A stretch of DNA of 61,196 nt from a virus: the IMG/VR virus record IMGVR_UViG_3300034068_000558, positions 1 to 61,196 of that record; one strand, 5' to 3'. Each line of letters begins with the position of its first letter. Within the stretch, counting starts at the first letter, position 1. Below are positions 33,351-42,045 of this stretch, one piece after another. A program made the position numbers and the translations under genes. Below the pieces are notes generated by a model. It was not told the DNA's origin and did not search any database. It was given only the letters and a program-made list of their open reading frames with translations.

Positions 33351-35603
33351 GTGACGCAAAATTCGCCCGCTACTCCTTCCGGTCTAAACGAGTTTGACCT
33401 GCTCAACCTTGACCCTGTAACGGGAACGCCACCTGAATCGCGCCTTCGTGATGTCAAAGCCGCAAACTCAATCTATGATACCCTTCGAAAGGCTGACGAG
33501 AAAGCATCAAGCAATCGCGCTCGCACTGATGCTATGTTTGACGGCGCACCCCCGTACGACCAGCGCGTCTTGTATTCTACGGGCCAAGGCAACCGGACCA
33601 ACCTAAACTTCGGTGAGGCCCAACGCTATCTGGATGTGTCGATGTCGGCTTATGTTGACCTCTACACATCGTTGGATAAGCTGATGAATGTCAAGACACA
33701 GCTGGGCGAATTGGCAACGCGACGGGACTCCGACGACATCATTGCCGAAGAGCTTACGCAAATGCTGCGCGAGTGGCCTGAGTTCCACAGCAGCTACCTT
33801 CGCCTGTGTACTGAGTTCACCAAACACGGAGTTGGCGTTGCTTACTTTGAAGACCCACACAGTTGGAAGTTCCGTGTATGCGGATTGGGTGACTTCCTCA
33901 TTCCGAGGCAAACCCCCGCATCCGAGGAGTATATCGAAGTAGCCTGTGCCCGTCGCCAGTATCTGCTCCACGAACTCTATGCCTTCATCAAGAACCCTGA
34001 AGCCGCTGAGAGGGTTGGCTGGGACGTTGAGGAAGTCAAGCGGGCCATTATGAAGAACGCCCGCACTTCCGGTCGTAACGGCAGCAACACCTATGCTGAC
34101 TGGGAGAGCACCCAGCGTGAGATGAAGAACAACGACCTGTATACGGGTCTTGAGAACACCACCGTTCAGGTTGTGCACATGTGGGTCCGGGAGTTTGATG
34201 GCTCTGTTTCCTTACTAATGTTTTGTGAAGAGACCCCAAAGTCCTTCATGTTTAAACAAACACGGATGTTTGAGAAGCCTGAACAAGCATACGTGCTGTT
34301 CTCTTACGGCGTGGGCACAAACGGCACCTACCATTCGGTTCGTGGTTTGGGGCATCGCATCTTCAACCATGTCCAGACGAGCAACCGCATCCGCTGCCAG
34401 ATGCTTGACAGCGCGATGATGTCTGGTGCGGTAATGATCCAGCCGGAGACGCAGCGTGCGCTTGAAGACCTATCCTTCACGATGTATGGCCCATACTCGA
34501 TCCTCTCGCCCAACGTGAAGGTCATCGAGAAGGCCGCGCCGAATCTGTCGCAGAACATGATTCCGGCTTTGAGCGACCTGCAAAGCCAGCTTTCCGCCAA
34601 TGTCGATTTGGTATCGACGTATGGCAACCAAAGCAGCCCGTACCGGAACAACCTACAGACTGAACACGACCTTGCCGTTTCTTCGCGCCTGACGGGGTCT
34701 ACAATCAATTTGTTTTACGCTAGCTGGGCCCGACTACTAAAGGAGGTCGTACGACGCGCTGTGAGCAATCCTCGACGCGATGACCGCACTAAGGCTTTCT
34801 TTGCCCGATGCGCCGAGCGCGGCGTGAGTGAGCAGGTCATTAAATCAATTGACCACAATAAGACTGTCGCCGTTAAGGCAATCGGTGCTGGCTCTGCCGC
34901 CAACCGCTTGCTTGCTCTTCGTGAGCTTAACCAGATTGCCGGAAGCTACGATGAAGTAGGTCGCCGCAATCTGATCCGCGACATCACTTCGGAACGGGTT
35001 GGTCGTGACCTTGTTGATCGCTATGCGCCAGCAAATCCAGAGCCACGAATGACTGTTGATGCGAAGATCGCGATGCTCGAAAATCAAGCAATGCAATCCG
35101 GCCAACCCGTAGCCGTTCTCGATAGTGAGCTACACGGAATGCACTTGCGGATTCACAACCCCCTGCTGCAACAACTTGTGGCTGGGATTGATTCCGGCGA
35201 GGTGGACCCGATGAAGGCTCTCCCATTGGTTGAGGCTATCTACCAACATTGCGCTGAGCATCTGCAATACCTTTCGGCTGATGTGTCGGCTAAGGCACAG
35301 ATTGCAGAATCAAAACAACTGTTGCAAATTGCACAGGAGGTCATCACCAACTTTAACCGCAAGCTGCAAGCACAACAGCGCAAGGCTATGGAGGCAGGTC
35401 AAGCCGAGGGGCAACCCCAAGAAGGGCAGCAAGCAGGCCCATCCCCAACCGAGATGAAGATGCAAGAGCACCAGCTTAAGATGCAGATCGCGCAGCAGAA
35501 AGCGCAGATCGAAATGCAGATCAAGCAAGCTAAGGCAGACCAAGACCTTTCGTTGAAAGATGCAGAGCGTGCGCTGAAAATTTCCGGTAACATAACCCAA
35601 TAA
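33351..35603 (+). CDS. Portal (head-tail connector) protein
   Basis: 750 residues from GTG 33351. An in-frame TTG 12 bases upstream overlaps the -10 region. The size, order (portal, scaffold, capsid) and helical Gln/Lys-rich C-terminus (MQIAQQKAQIEMQIKQAK) fit podovirus-type connectors. The portal forms the dodecameric ring at one capsid vertex through which DNA enters and leaves. The last nine residues, KISGNITQ preceded by Leu, reappear as a fossil after the next gene. Confidence 0.82.
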   Translation: MTQNSPATPSGLNEFDLLNLDPVTGTPPESRLRDVKAANSIYDTLRKADEKASSNRARTDAMFDGAPPYDQRVLYSTGQGNRTNLNFGEAQRYLDVSMSAYVDLYTSLDKLMNVKTQLGELATRRDSDDIIAEELTQMLREWPEFHSSYLRLCTEFTKHGVGVAYFEDPHSWKFRVCGLGDFLIPRQTPASEEYIEVACARRQYLLHELYAFIKNPEAAERVGWDVEEVKRAIMKNARTSGRNGSNTYADWESTQREMKNNDLYTGLENTTVQVVHMWVREFDGSVSLLMFCEETPKSFMFKQTRMFEKPEQAYVLFSYGVGTNGTYHSVRGLGHRIFNHVQTSNRIRCQMLDSAMMSGAVMIQPETQRALEDLSFTMYGPYSILSPNVKVIEKAAPNLSQNMIPALSDLQSQLSANVDLVSTYGNQSSPYRNNLQTEHDLAVSSRLTGSTINLFYASWARLLKEVVRRAVSNPRRDDRTKAFFARCAERGVSEQVIKSIDHNKTVAVKAIGAGSAANRLLALRELNQIAGSYDEVGRRNLIRDITSERVGRDLVDRYAPANPEPRMTVDAKIAMLENQAMQSGQPVAVLDSELHGMHLRIHNPLLQQLVAGIDSGEVDPMKALPLVEAIYQHCAEHLQYLSADVSAKAQIAESKQLLQIAQEVITNFNRKLQAQQRKAMEAGQAEGQPQEGQQAGPSPTEMKMQEHQLKMQIAQQKAQIEMQIKQAKADQDLSLKDAERALKISGNITQ

Positions 35604-35618
35604 CACACTTATATGGCT
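35575..35618 (+). repeat. 44-bp direct repeat, copy 1 (portal 3' end)
   Basis: Covers the last portal codons, the intergene and ATGGCT of the next gene. It matches 36701-36744 at 43 of 44 positions. Confidence 0.9.
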
Positions 35619-36695
35619 AAAGACCCCAATAAGAATACTTTTGCTGCTGCTGTCGAAACCCGACTCGCTGCGCCTAAACCAAAGCAAGAAGCGGTTTTTT
35701 TTGCAAAGCGCGTTAGACAGCAGGGGGCGAAGGACACCGGAGTTCGAGGAGAACCAATCTTCCCAGAAGGTAAACCGAAATACAAAGTAGCGAGGCCAAC
35801 CCTTCTTGCTCCCACGGAGTTGGAAGAAGAATTGGGCATGGGCGTTCTGAAGAATCGCGGAGATTACATGGACTCTTATTTGACAAACATTGAAGGTGGT
35901 GCTGAAAAGTTTGTTGCGGAGCAGCGTGCAAATTATGAAAGGGATGATCCTGATGGTTTAAAGAAAGGGCAGTATGCTTTGTTCCCAGAGCAAAAAAACC
36001 CGCTAATAGAGTTTGATAAAAGAAAAAAACCTATTGCGGTTTATAAATCAGTCAAGCCAGATTCTTCTGGTGCTTACTACGACCGTAAAAGTGACTTAGT
36101 CGGGGGAGTAGATCTTAAACAGGCATACAGAGATAACCAGCAATATAACACTTTAGCCAAAAATGGCGACGAAAGAAAAGCCAGCGAAGTCAAGGAACTA
36201 TATTCTTCTGCGTCCCCTTATTATGCCTATGATGGCGCGGGGAGATCTATTGATGATAAGGATAGTGGGAATACTCTTTTTCACGAGCTAGCCCACTCTT
36301 ATACAAGTGGATCAGAAAAAGAACCACAAATTTACGAGCAGAAAAACGCAGGTGGTATTCAAGATAACTTGCTAAAAAGAGGGACCTACAACACTTCGGC
36401 TGATGCTGAATATGCCCAGAGTGTCGTTACAGGACTAAATTCAATGAGGTCAATCACTGGGCAAAAATTAAATGACCCGCAGTCAGTGCATCAATTATTT
36501 GATGAGATTGAGAAAAACCCTGCGATCTTGAATAATGTAAGCACGGAAGGTGGTCGCTTGTTCCGATCTTATTTCTACCTCAAAGAAAACAACCCGTGGG
36601 CAGCAGAAAAACTCCGAGAAGCAGCCGCACGCGATTCAAAATATCTAGTAGAAAACCAAGCAGCCGAAGTCTTAAAGTCCTACAGGAATGTTTAA
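35613..36695 (+). CDS. Zincin metallopeptidase-like protein inserted after the portal
   Basis: 360 residues. LFHELAHSYTSG supplies His224, Glu225 and His228 of an HExxH zinc protease. The N-terminus has NTFAAAVETRLAAPK, a motif echoed in other virion-block proteins. Flanking 44-bp direct repeats, with a copy of the portal C-terminal codons after the gene, suggest it entered as a cassette. Between portal and scaffold it could be a head maturation protease, but zinc-type head proteases are unusual. A packaged effector is the alternative. Confidence 0.65.
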   Translation: MAKDPNKNTFAAAVETRLAAPKPKQEAVFFAKRVRQQGAKDTGVRGEPIFPEGKPKYKVARPTLLAPTELEEELGMGVLKNRGDYMDSYLTNIEGGAEKFVAEQRANYERDDPDGLKKGQYALFPEQKNPLIEFDKRKKPIAVYKSVKPDSSGAYYDRKSDLVGGVDLKQAYRDNQQYNTLAKNGDERKASEVKELYSSASPYYAYDGAGRSIDDKDSGNTLFHELAHSYTSGSEKEPQIYEQKNAGGIQDNLLKRGTYNTSADAEYAQSVVTGLNSMRSITGQKLNDPQSVHQLFDEIEKNPAILNNVSTEGGRLFRSYFYLKENNPWAAEKLREAAARDSKYLVENQAAEVLKSYRNV

Positions 36696-36700
36696 CTTCA

Positions 36701-36744
36701 TGAAAATTTCTGGTAACATAACCCAATAACACACTTATATGGCT
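36701..36744 (+). repeat. 44-bp direct repeat, copy 2 (portal C-terminal fossil)
   Basis: Reads ATGAAAATTTCTGGTAAC and on to a stop, translating to MKISGNITQ, the portal tail, then the same leader and ATGGCT as copy 1. Confidence 0.9.
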
Positions 36745-37551
36745 GCTAAGACAAAAACTGAAAAAATCCGTGGTGAATTCGAAGGTAAATACGGAGCACC
36801 CAAAGACCCAAGTAAAAAGGTGCTCATCGGTATGAAGGGTGGCAAAGCCGTATACGGTGACGAATGGGACGAGGTCACCCCAATGGAGAATGAAATTACC
36901 AACACCTACTCACAGAATCAAGCTGAGCTAGGGCGAGTGGTCGCGGAGATGAAGCGTTCGGGCGGTATGTATAACCCGTCACCGAACGACATTACTCGGA
37001 TGGAGAATAAGTATCCGTCAGATGTAAAAGATACCCAAAGCCCAATTCCAAGGGTCGGGGCTAGCCCGATGATCGGCTCAGATTCCCCTGCGGCTATCTC
37101 GATGCGCGAGAACCCAGCACAAAACGTAGTTAATAATCAAGTCCTTCAAAGTTTACGGAACAAGGCGGCTCAGCAACAAGAAGCAAACAAAAGAAAGGGG
37201 CCGTCAACAATTGCACCCCCTTCCATCCAAAGAGAGCCGTACGCGACAAAAAAACTCGCAGTGGCACCCGCAGTGACGCCCGCAGTGACGCCCGCAGTGA
37301 CGCCCGCAGTGACGCCCGCAGTGACGCCCGCAGCGACAAAACCCGCAGTGCAGCAATACACACCATCAGCGACGGTAGCGACAAAGGCAAACGATGTTTT
37401 GGATAGCTTCGGGTTTAACACACTTACTGGCCAGATATTGCCACCGTATACGTCTCCTTTTCCTGTTGGTGAAACAAAACGAAAGAAGAGTACTACTGAA
37501 ATTATTCTTCCTGTTCCTCGGTCTAGTGCCCCTTATAAATTTTTATCATAG
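36739..37551 (+). CDS. Pro/Ala-repeat hypothetical structural protein
   Basis: 270 residues. The N-terminal third is charged and helical. The middle is disordered with five perfect 12-bp repeats (37267-37326) giving AVTP units. The C-terminal part ends LPVPRSSAPYKFLS. Start context duplicated from the preceding gene. Its location among head genes suggests a minor virion or assembly protein. No family recognised. Confidence 0.55.
   Translation: MAAKTKTEKIRGEFEGKYGAPKDPSKKVLIGMKGGKAVYGDEWDEVTPMENEITNTYSQNQAELGRVVAEMKRSGGMYNPSPNDITRMENKYPSDVKDTQSPIPRVGASPMIGSDSPAAISMRENPAQNVVNNQVLQSLRNKAAQQQEANKRKGPSTIAPPSIQREPYATKKLAVAPAVTPAVTPAVTPAVTPAVTPAATKPAVQQYTPSATVATKANDVLDSFGFNTLTGQILPPYTSPFPVGETKRKKSTTEIILPVPRSSAPYKFLS
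37267..37326 (+). repeat. Five tandem 12-bp units in a coding region
   Basis: CCCGCAGTGACG repeated five times without change, with degenerate flanking units. It encodes (PAVT)n, a flexible linker prone to copy-number change. Confidence 0.9.
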
Positions 37552-37575
37552 TATTGAAGAATTGAAATAAAGTAT

Positions 37576-37604
37576 TTGACAAACCGTAACCTTTACGGTT
37601 GTAT
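37576..37604 (+). promoter_or_regulatory. Leaderless-type promoter with an internal palindrome
   Basis: TTGACA, 17 bp, TTGTAT, then 6 nt to ATG 37611. The spacer holds AACCGTAA-CCT-TTACGGTT (37582-37600), a perfect 8-bp inverted repeat that runs into the -10 box, a likely operator. Confidence 0.65.
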
Positions 37605-37610
37605 CCCCAC

Positions 37611-37901
37611 ATGCCTCCACGTAAAGCTACTGTGCCAAAGCCACTAGAGCATTGGTTTAACGACATCGCTGCAATCACCCGACTACGAGAGATCCTTGAC
37701 GATCCCATCCTGCAAACTGCATGTGCTACTTTAACCAATGCAGCACAGCCGACTTACTCAAGTATTGTCGGTAGCTCCGGCAACAATGAACGCATCTGTT
37801 GGCTAGGCGGGTATACTGATTTCTACCGAGACCTACAGAAACTTACTAAATCTCCGACATCACGAAACAGTGTGCCGGAAGAATGGTCCCACATTGAATA
37901 A
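37611..37901 (+). CDS. Small hypothetical protein before the scaffold
   Basis: 96 residues from ATG 37611. Features: PLEHWFNDIAAITRLREIL helix, a Cys/Thr/Asn region, and an aromatic stretch ICWLGGYTDFYRDLQK. Head-region small protein of unknown function. It has its own regulated-looking promoter. Confidence 0.55.
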   Translation: MPPRKATVPKPLEHWFNDIAAITRLREILDDPILQTACATLTNAAQPTYSSIVGSSGNNERICWLGGYTDFYRDLQKLTKSPTSRNSVPEEWSHIE

Positions 37902-37917
37902 TCTTCTACCATAAATT

Positions 37918-39027
37918 ATGAGCGCACCAGAAGCAGCACCAGTTGAAGCTCCAGCAATGGAGTCCGCACCATCCGATAACGGTGGGTTTGTTGAATCCCT
38001 CGATTCGTTTTTCGATTCGTTGGATAACCCACAGGCTGAAAGCCAAGCTCCTGCGGCACAAGCGGAAGCCCCGTTGGAAACACCTAAGTCCAACGACCCA
38101 CTGTCCGATCTTGACTTTGAGGACAACGCAAAGGACTGGACTCCTCAAGCAGCGCGGCGGTTCAAGGAACTCAAAGCGGAGTTGAAAACCTACAAGACCC
38201 GTGCGGACGAGCTTGAGCAAGATACGGCCCATAAAGCCAGCCGTTTGCAGGAACTTGAAGCCGTTGCCAACAATCCTGAATACGCCAACCTACAGGATCG
38301 TGTTGCTCAATACGAGCAGCAAATGATTGTTTCGAATCTGGAACAGAGTCAGGCGTACAAAAACCTTGTTGAGCTACCATTGGTGGCACTCGTCTCCGAG
38401 GCTGATGTTATTGCAGAGAAGTATTCAATTGACCCAAATCATTTGATTGAAGTTCTTGCCAATAGTGATGAGGCTTCGCAAGAAGAGCAGCTATCCGAGC
38501 TTCTCATTAACGCTAGCGACCGAGATAAGTTCCGTGTGTATAAGATCATCGAGGAGGTAGCTCCCATTTTGCAGCAGCGTCAAGTACTCCAAGAACACGC
38601 CGCAGAGGCTCTGCGTGAGGCTGAACATCTTCAGAGCCAGCAGGACCAACAACAACTCATTAACCGCACGCAGCAGCGTCAGGAAGCCGCTAATGCGGTT
38701 GCCGACAAACTACGCAGCAAAGTAGCGTTCCTCAGTGGCGTCGATGGCGTGGATCTGAACCAGCTTGCAAAAGAAGCGGCACAGATTGATCCTGCTACCC
38801 TTGACCATGTGAACAGCACGTACCAAGCAATGGCCGCGAAGCTGCTTCCTAAGATGGTTGGGCAATACATGAATCTCCAGAAAGAGATCGATGTGCTGAC
38901 TGAGAGGCTTGCAGACTACGACCGTTCGGCACCTAAAGCAGGAGGCGGGTCTTTGAATAATGGCTCCGCGCCTTCAGCACTTGATGGCAAATCCTTTGTT
39001 GATGCTGTTGCCGCCGCCTTCGGCTAA
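37918..39027 (+). CDS. Capsid scaffolding protein
   Basis: 369 residues, acidic and mostly helical, with Ala/Pro/Glu-rich N-terminus, a coiled coil around 70-120 and Gln-rich helices around 215-260. The position between portal and major capsid, and the composition, are typical of scaffolds that guide prohead assembly and then leave. The C-terminus, KSFVDAVAAAFG, is the usual capsid-contact region and carries the F-x-x-A-V motif found in other proteins here. Confidence 0.75.
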   Translation: MSAPEAAPVEAPAMESAPSDNGGFVESLDSFFDSLDNPQAESQAPAAQAEAPLETPKSNDPLSDLDFEDNAKDWTPQAARRFKELKAELKTYKTRADELEQDTAHKASRLQELEAVANNPEYANLQDRVAQYEQQMIVSNLEQSQAYKNLVELPLVALVSEADVIAEKYSIDPNHLIEVLANSDEASQEEQLSELLINASDRDKFRVYKIIEEVAPILQQRQVLQEHAAEALREAEHLQSQQDQQQLINRTQQRQEAANAVADKLRSKVAFLSGVDGVDLNQLAKEAAQIDPATLDHVNSTYQAMAAKLLPKMVGQYMNLQKEIDVLTERLADYDRSAPKAGGGSLNNGSAPSALDGKSFVDAVAAAFG

Positions 39028-39284
39028 ATAAAAGTTATAGCTTCGTATAAAATTTGAGTTGACAAGTAATCAGTTTTATACGAAGCTTCCTTCGACCTGA
39101 AACTTTACAACACTATTGGTTTGCTCCATACCGTCTCGCAAGAGAAAATTTGGTTCTAGTAGTTGGGTAGATCTAAAGGACAACTTGAAGCTTGGGCCTA
39201 TGCGCCTGTCGCCTGCTTCTGCGACAACCGTGTATTCTTCTTTAACTTTCAACAACCTTTTTAACTTCTTAACTAACTAATTTT
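39028..39284 (+). promoter_or_regulatory. Long structured leader of the capsid gene
   Basis: 257 non-coding bases. A perfect 14-bp inverted repeat lies at 39039-39052 and 39074-39087 (AGCTTCGTATAAAA and its complement, 21-base loop). A second stem, GTCGC-GCGAC, lies further on near 39207-39224. The last 45 bases are T/A-rich with no Shine-Dalgarno sequence. Likely controls capsid level by termination, RNA stability or initiation. Confidence 0.55.
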
Positions 39285-40619
39285 ATGGCTGTAAACGCTG
39301 GACAAACTTTCTCGAATCCAACCGATTCGACCACCGCAATTGATACCATCCTCACTCAAGAGGCTAACCGTATCGGTCAAGACATCTATCGTCGTACCCT
39401 CCACACCTCCCCGTGGATGGACCTCATCAAGCAAACCTCCTTTCCTGACGGAATGGGCTACACCCTCGGCACGCTGATCTATGATCGTGCGCTCCCAACT
39501 ACCACCGCCAACGGCTCTACGCTTGCCGGAAGTTCAGTTTGGACTGGTGTTGGCACAAACGCGGCTGCTTCACTCGCTACTGGTAGCACCCTCGATCAGA
39601 TTCTTACCGGAGCACCAGACACCAATATCGGTGCCGGAACCGGTAAGAGTTTCCTTGCCTTCGGTCGTCAACTCAAACAGTACTCGCTGGAACGCGCCAC
39701 CGTTGAATCGCCTAAGATCAATGTCGAGGATCTCCGCTTCGCTGCTTACCGCACCGAACAACTTCGCGCCATCATGGATGCCATGACGGAGTCCACGAAG
39801 TATTCGTGGGAAGAGCGTTATCGCGATCAATACGACAAGGTATGTGGTAATATTGTTTTCTGTCTTGCCTCTGGCACCCCAACCGTTACGACTATTGATG
39901 TCTCGGCTGGCACAAAGAAAGAAGGAACGAGCACCGTTAGCATTGATACTAACAACGACTTTGTCTCTAGTGGGGTCGATGTTGATTATACCCCTACTGC
40001 CAACATCAGTAACAAGGTTCTTGACAGTGTCTACTTCAAGTTGGTCCGTGCTGGCGCGGGCACCAATGCTTATGGTCGTGAAAACGCTCGTCCTGTCTTC
40101 GCCCTTGTCTGCTCTTCGGAAGCATCCTACGCGCTGCAAACCGAAGCCGGATTCCGCGACGACGTTCGCTACAACAATGCAAAGGTCAGCGATCTGATTG
40201 CGCCATTGGGAATCGAGAAGTCCTTCCGTGGTTTCTACCACCTGATCGACGATCTTGCACCGCGCTTTACGGTTTCAACGGGCACTCTCACCCGCGTTCA
40301 ACCCTATACGGCTACTAGCGGTGTTATCACCCTGAACGCTTCGTATGAAACTGCTGACTACGAAGCCGCTTATGTGCTCCATCAAGACGTTATGGAAAGC
40401 CAGATCCCTGAGCCAATCAGCGGTTCCAACGGTCTGACCTTCGATCCCGTCAACTATCGCGGTAAGTTCAACTGGAAGAACATTCCTTCGGTTGACCTCA
40501 ACCCTGATGGCACGATTGGTTTCTTCCGTGGCGTTCTCGCCTCCGCTACGAAGCCGATCAAAACCGAGTTTGGTTATGTGTTCCTCTTCAAGCGGACCAG
40601 CACCACTCCTGCTGCCTAA
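39285..40619 (+). CDS. Major capsid protein
   Basis: 444 residues, ATG 39285. The order after portal and scaffold, the length, and the content (LTQEANRIGQDIYRRTLHTS, later YDRALPTT and a Thr/Gly-rich beta region) fit an HK97-fold capsid subunit of podovirus type. Long 5' leader and 3' hairpin suggest high, separate expression. No cleaved pro-domain is obvious. Confidence 0.82.
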   Translation: MAVNAGQTFSNPTDSTTAIDTILTQEANRIGQDIYRRTLHTSPWMDLIKQTSFPDGMGYTLGTLIYDRALPTTTANGSTLAGSSVWTGVGTNAAASLATGSTLDQILTGAPDTNIGAGTGKSFLAFGRQLKQYSLERATVESPKINVEDLRFAAYRTEQLRAIMDAMTESTKYSWEERYRDQYDKVCGNIVFCLASGTPTVTTIDVSAGTKKEGTSTVSIDTNNDFVSSGVDVDYTPTANISNKVLDSVYFKLVRAGAGTNAYGRENARPVFALVCSSEASYALQTEAGFRDDVRYNNAKVSDLIAPLGIEKSFRGFYHLIDDLAPRFTVSTGTLTRVQPYTATSGVITLNASYETADYEAAYVLHQDVMESQIPEPISGSNGLTFDPVNYRGKFNWKNIPSVDLNPDGTIGFFRGVLASATKPIKTEFGYVFLFKRTSTTPAA

Positions 40620-40628
40620 ACCCTAAAC

Positions 40629-40663
40629 GCTAAGGGGTATCCTTAAACAAGATACCCCTTAGC
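40629..40663 (+). terminator. Hairpin after the capsid gene
   Basis: GCTAAGGGGTATC, 9-base loop, GATACCCCTTAGC: a perfect 13-bp stem followed by TTCATCCTTT. The weak T-tract suggests partial termination or mRNA 3'-end protection. Confidence 0.65.
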
Positions 40664-40687
40664 TTCATCCTTTAACTTAATAAAACG

Positions 40688-41119
40688 ATGCCTACTTTAG
40701 ACGACCTGCCCACCCTCGCTCAAATTGCTGCGCCAACTGGCGACGACTTGTTCCCAATCTACGACTTGACGGCTGATGGCTCGTCCAAAGTGCGTAAGGT
40801 TTCTTTGAACCAGATCAACGGCCTCAGTGCTACTGATGTTGTTCTTGCTGCTGGCGACGCTGCCGTAGTTGCTACCCGACTTGTTATCTTCTCAGGTCGG
40901 ACTGCTGCAACTGCTGCAACTATTCCTGCTGCTTCTGGCGTTATTCGTGACCTCATTATCCAGAACGCTAACACGTTGTCTGGTGCTGTGACCGTCACCA
41001 GCCCGTCTACGAACATCTACACCTCTGCGTCTGCTTCTGCATCAGCTACAAGTGTTATTGCCATTGCCACTACTGCACGCTATCTTAGCGATGGCACCAA
41101 CTGGTATCGCACCCACTAA
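40688..41119 (+). CDS. Small virion protein, head fibre or decoration candidate
   Basis: 143 residues, Ala/Thr/Ser-rich and beta-like, with AATAATIPAASGVIRDLIIQN and a terminal YLSDGTNWYRTH, an ending common in phage fibre-type proteins. It follows the capsid gene, so a head fibre, decoration or stopper role is plausible. No clear family. Confidence 0.6.
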   Translation: MPTLDDLPTLAQIAAPTGDDLFPIYDLTADGSSKVRKVSLNQINGLSATDVVLAAGDAAVVATRLVIFSGRTAATAATIPAASGVIRDLIIQNANTLSGAVTVTSPSTNIYTSASASASATSVIAIATTARYLSDGTNWYRTH

Positions 41120-41134
41120 GCCCCCATCCTGTAT

Positions 41135-41188
41135 CCTGTTTCTCGACTCTTGCTTGCCGCACCCTATGCGGGGGCATCTTGAAACAGG
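41135..41188 (+). terminator. Hairpin with CCTGTATCCTG word
   Basis: Outer arms CCTGTTTC and GAAACAGG, inner CCGC and GCGG. One arm overlaps a CCTGTATCCTG word. Followed by a pyrimidine-rich stretch. Possible terminator or processing site. Confidence 0.45.
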
Positions 41189-41215
41189 GTGCAGGCCCCT
41201 TTCCTTTCTGAAATT

Positions 41216-41464
41216 ATGCCTGCTTACCTACCCATTCCCGAAGGACTTGAGATTCCAGAAGGCGAAACCTTTGATCTCGTAACTACGTATACCGTTGACG
41301 GCGGGCAGCTTTACCCACTCGCGGTTGGTGGCATTGCCTTCCCTGATATCGAGGCCCCTGAACAAGAAGAAGCCGAAGAGGAAATGCCCGAAGAGGAAAT
41401 GCCCGAAGGACCAAACTCCTTTGCTAGCGCAGTGGAGATGGCAATGAAGAAGCCAAAAATGTAA
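41216..41464 (+). CDS. Acidic hypothetical protein with AVE motif
   Basis: 82 residues from ATG 41216, preferred over an in-frame GTG at 41189 inside the hairpin region. Acidic middle (QEEAEEEMPEEEMPEGPNSF) and C-terminal NSFASAVEMAMKKPKM, the F-x-x-A-V-E motif. Precedes two membrane micro-proteins. Function unknown. Confidence 0.55.
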   Translation: MPAYLPIPEGLEIPEGETFDLVTTYTVDGGQLYPLAVGGIAFPDIEAPEQEEAEEEMPEEEMPEGPNSFASAVEMAMKKPKM

Positions 41465-41465
41465 A

Positions 41466-41627
41466 ATGTTTGAGCGTAGCTTTAACGCTGTGACTGGATC
41501 AGTGGCCCCCGCTTTGGGGGTCATTGTGTCGTTCCAAGAGCAACTTGACGCGCACCTACGCACGGCTTCTTTGTTTGTCGGCTTGCTTGTCGGGCTGATC
41601 TCTTTGTACAACATCTTGAGGAAATAA
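41466..41627 (+). CDS. Holin-like small membrane protein 1
   Basis: 53 residues, one base after the upstream stop. Two hydrophobic stretches (VTGSVAPALGVIVSF and ASLFVGLLVGLISLYNIL) with a charged link (QEQLDAHLR) fit a two-helix holin, which makes the inner-membrane lesion at lysis. It lies just ahead of spanin-like genes and an amidase. Confidence 0.6.
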   Translation: MFERSFNAVTGSVAPALGVIVSFQEQLDAHLRTASLFVGLLVGLISLYNILRK

Positions 41628-41634
41628 AAACCGC

Positions 41635-41663
41635 TTGACCAAAAGGTCGTAAAGGTGTAGTCT
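41635..41663 (+). promoter_or_regulatory. Leaderless-type promoter in the lysis cassette
   Basis: TTGACC, 17 bp, TAGTCT, then 7 nt to ATG 41671. GACC-AAAA-GGTC spans the -35 edge. Confidence 0.65.
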
Positions 41664-41670
41664 TCTATTC

Positions 41671-41826
41671 ATGAAGACTACTATCCTCGGTTCCCTGACT
41701 ATCGTATCTGCTATTTGTTTTGCTGCCATCTCTTTCCTGAAGAGCGGAGCGTTTGATGTCGGCGTTCTGATTACTGGCGTTACAGCCGGAATCGGACTCA
41801 TCAAAGCCGCAGATGCAACCAAGTAA
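41671..41826 (+). CDS. Holin-like small membrane protein 2
   Basis: 51 residues: LGSLTIVSAICFAAISFL and VGVLITGVTAGIGLIKAA are both hydrophobic, separated by KSGAFD. Likely holin or antiholin partner of the 41466 product. Probably leaderless mRNA. GTG of the next gene follows its stop at once. Confidence 0.6.
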   Translation: MKTTILGSLTIVSAICFAAISFLKSGAFDVGVLITGVTAGIGLIKAADATK

Positions 41827-42045
41827 GTGAATGCCTTCCTTGCGTCACTCACCGCTTTTACCGCAGCGTGCAACGCATACTCTCAGTGGGTATCTTTGCA
41901 GCGCGAAGCAGAACTGGATGAAATTGAAGATGAACTGGATCGGCTCGCTTCTATTGGGGATGGCTCTAGCAAGTTGCGTATCGAGCGGCTCGCGCAACGC
42001 CTCCAACGAAAGCGCACTCTACGATCCGGTGACCGTGACGCTTAA
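41827..42045 (+). CDS. i-spanin-like protein
   Basis: 72 residues, GTG start directly after the upstream stop. N-terminal hydrophobic segment (FLASLTAFTAACNAY), then a charged coiled coil (QREAELDEIEDELDRL; IERLAQRLQRKR). This is the layout of inner-membrane spanins (Rz type) that span the periplasm and help fuse membranes at lysis. An o-spanin candidate is embedded in the +1 frame. Confidence 0.65.
   Translation: MNAFLASLTAFTAACNAYSQWVSLQREAELDEIEDELDRLASIGDGSSKLRIERLAQRLQRKRTLRSGDRDA

Noticed and set aside
39039-39087. A functional lox-type recombination site
   Set aside because: Spacer of 21 bases or more instead of 8, and no Cre-like recombinase in the genome.
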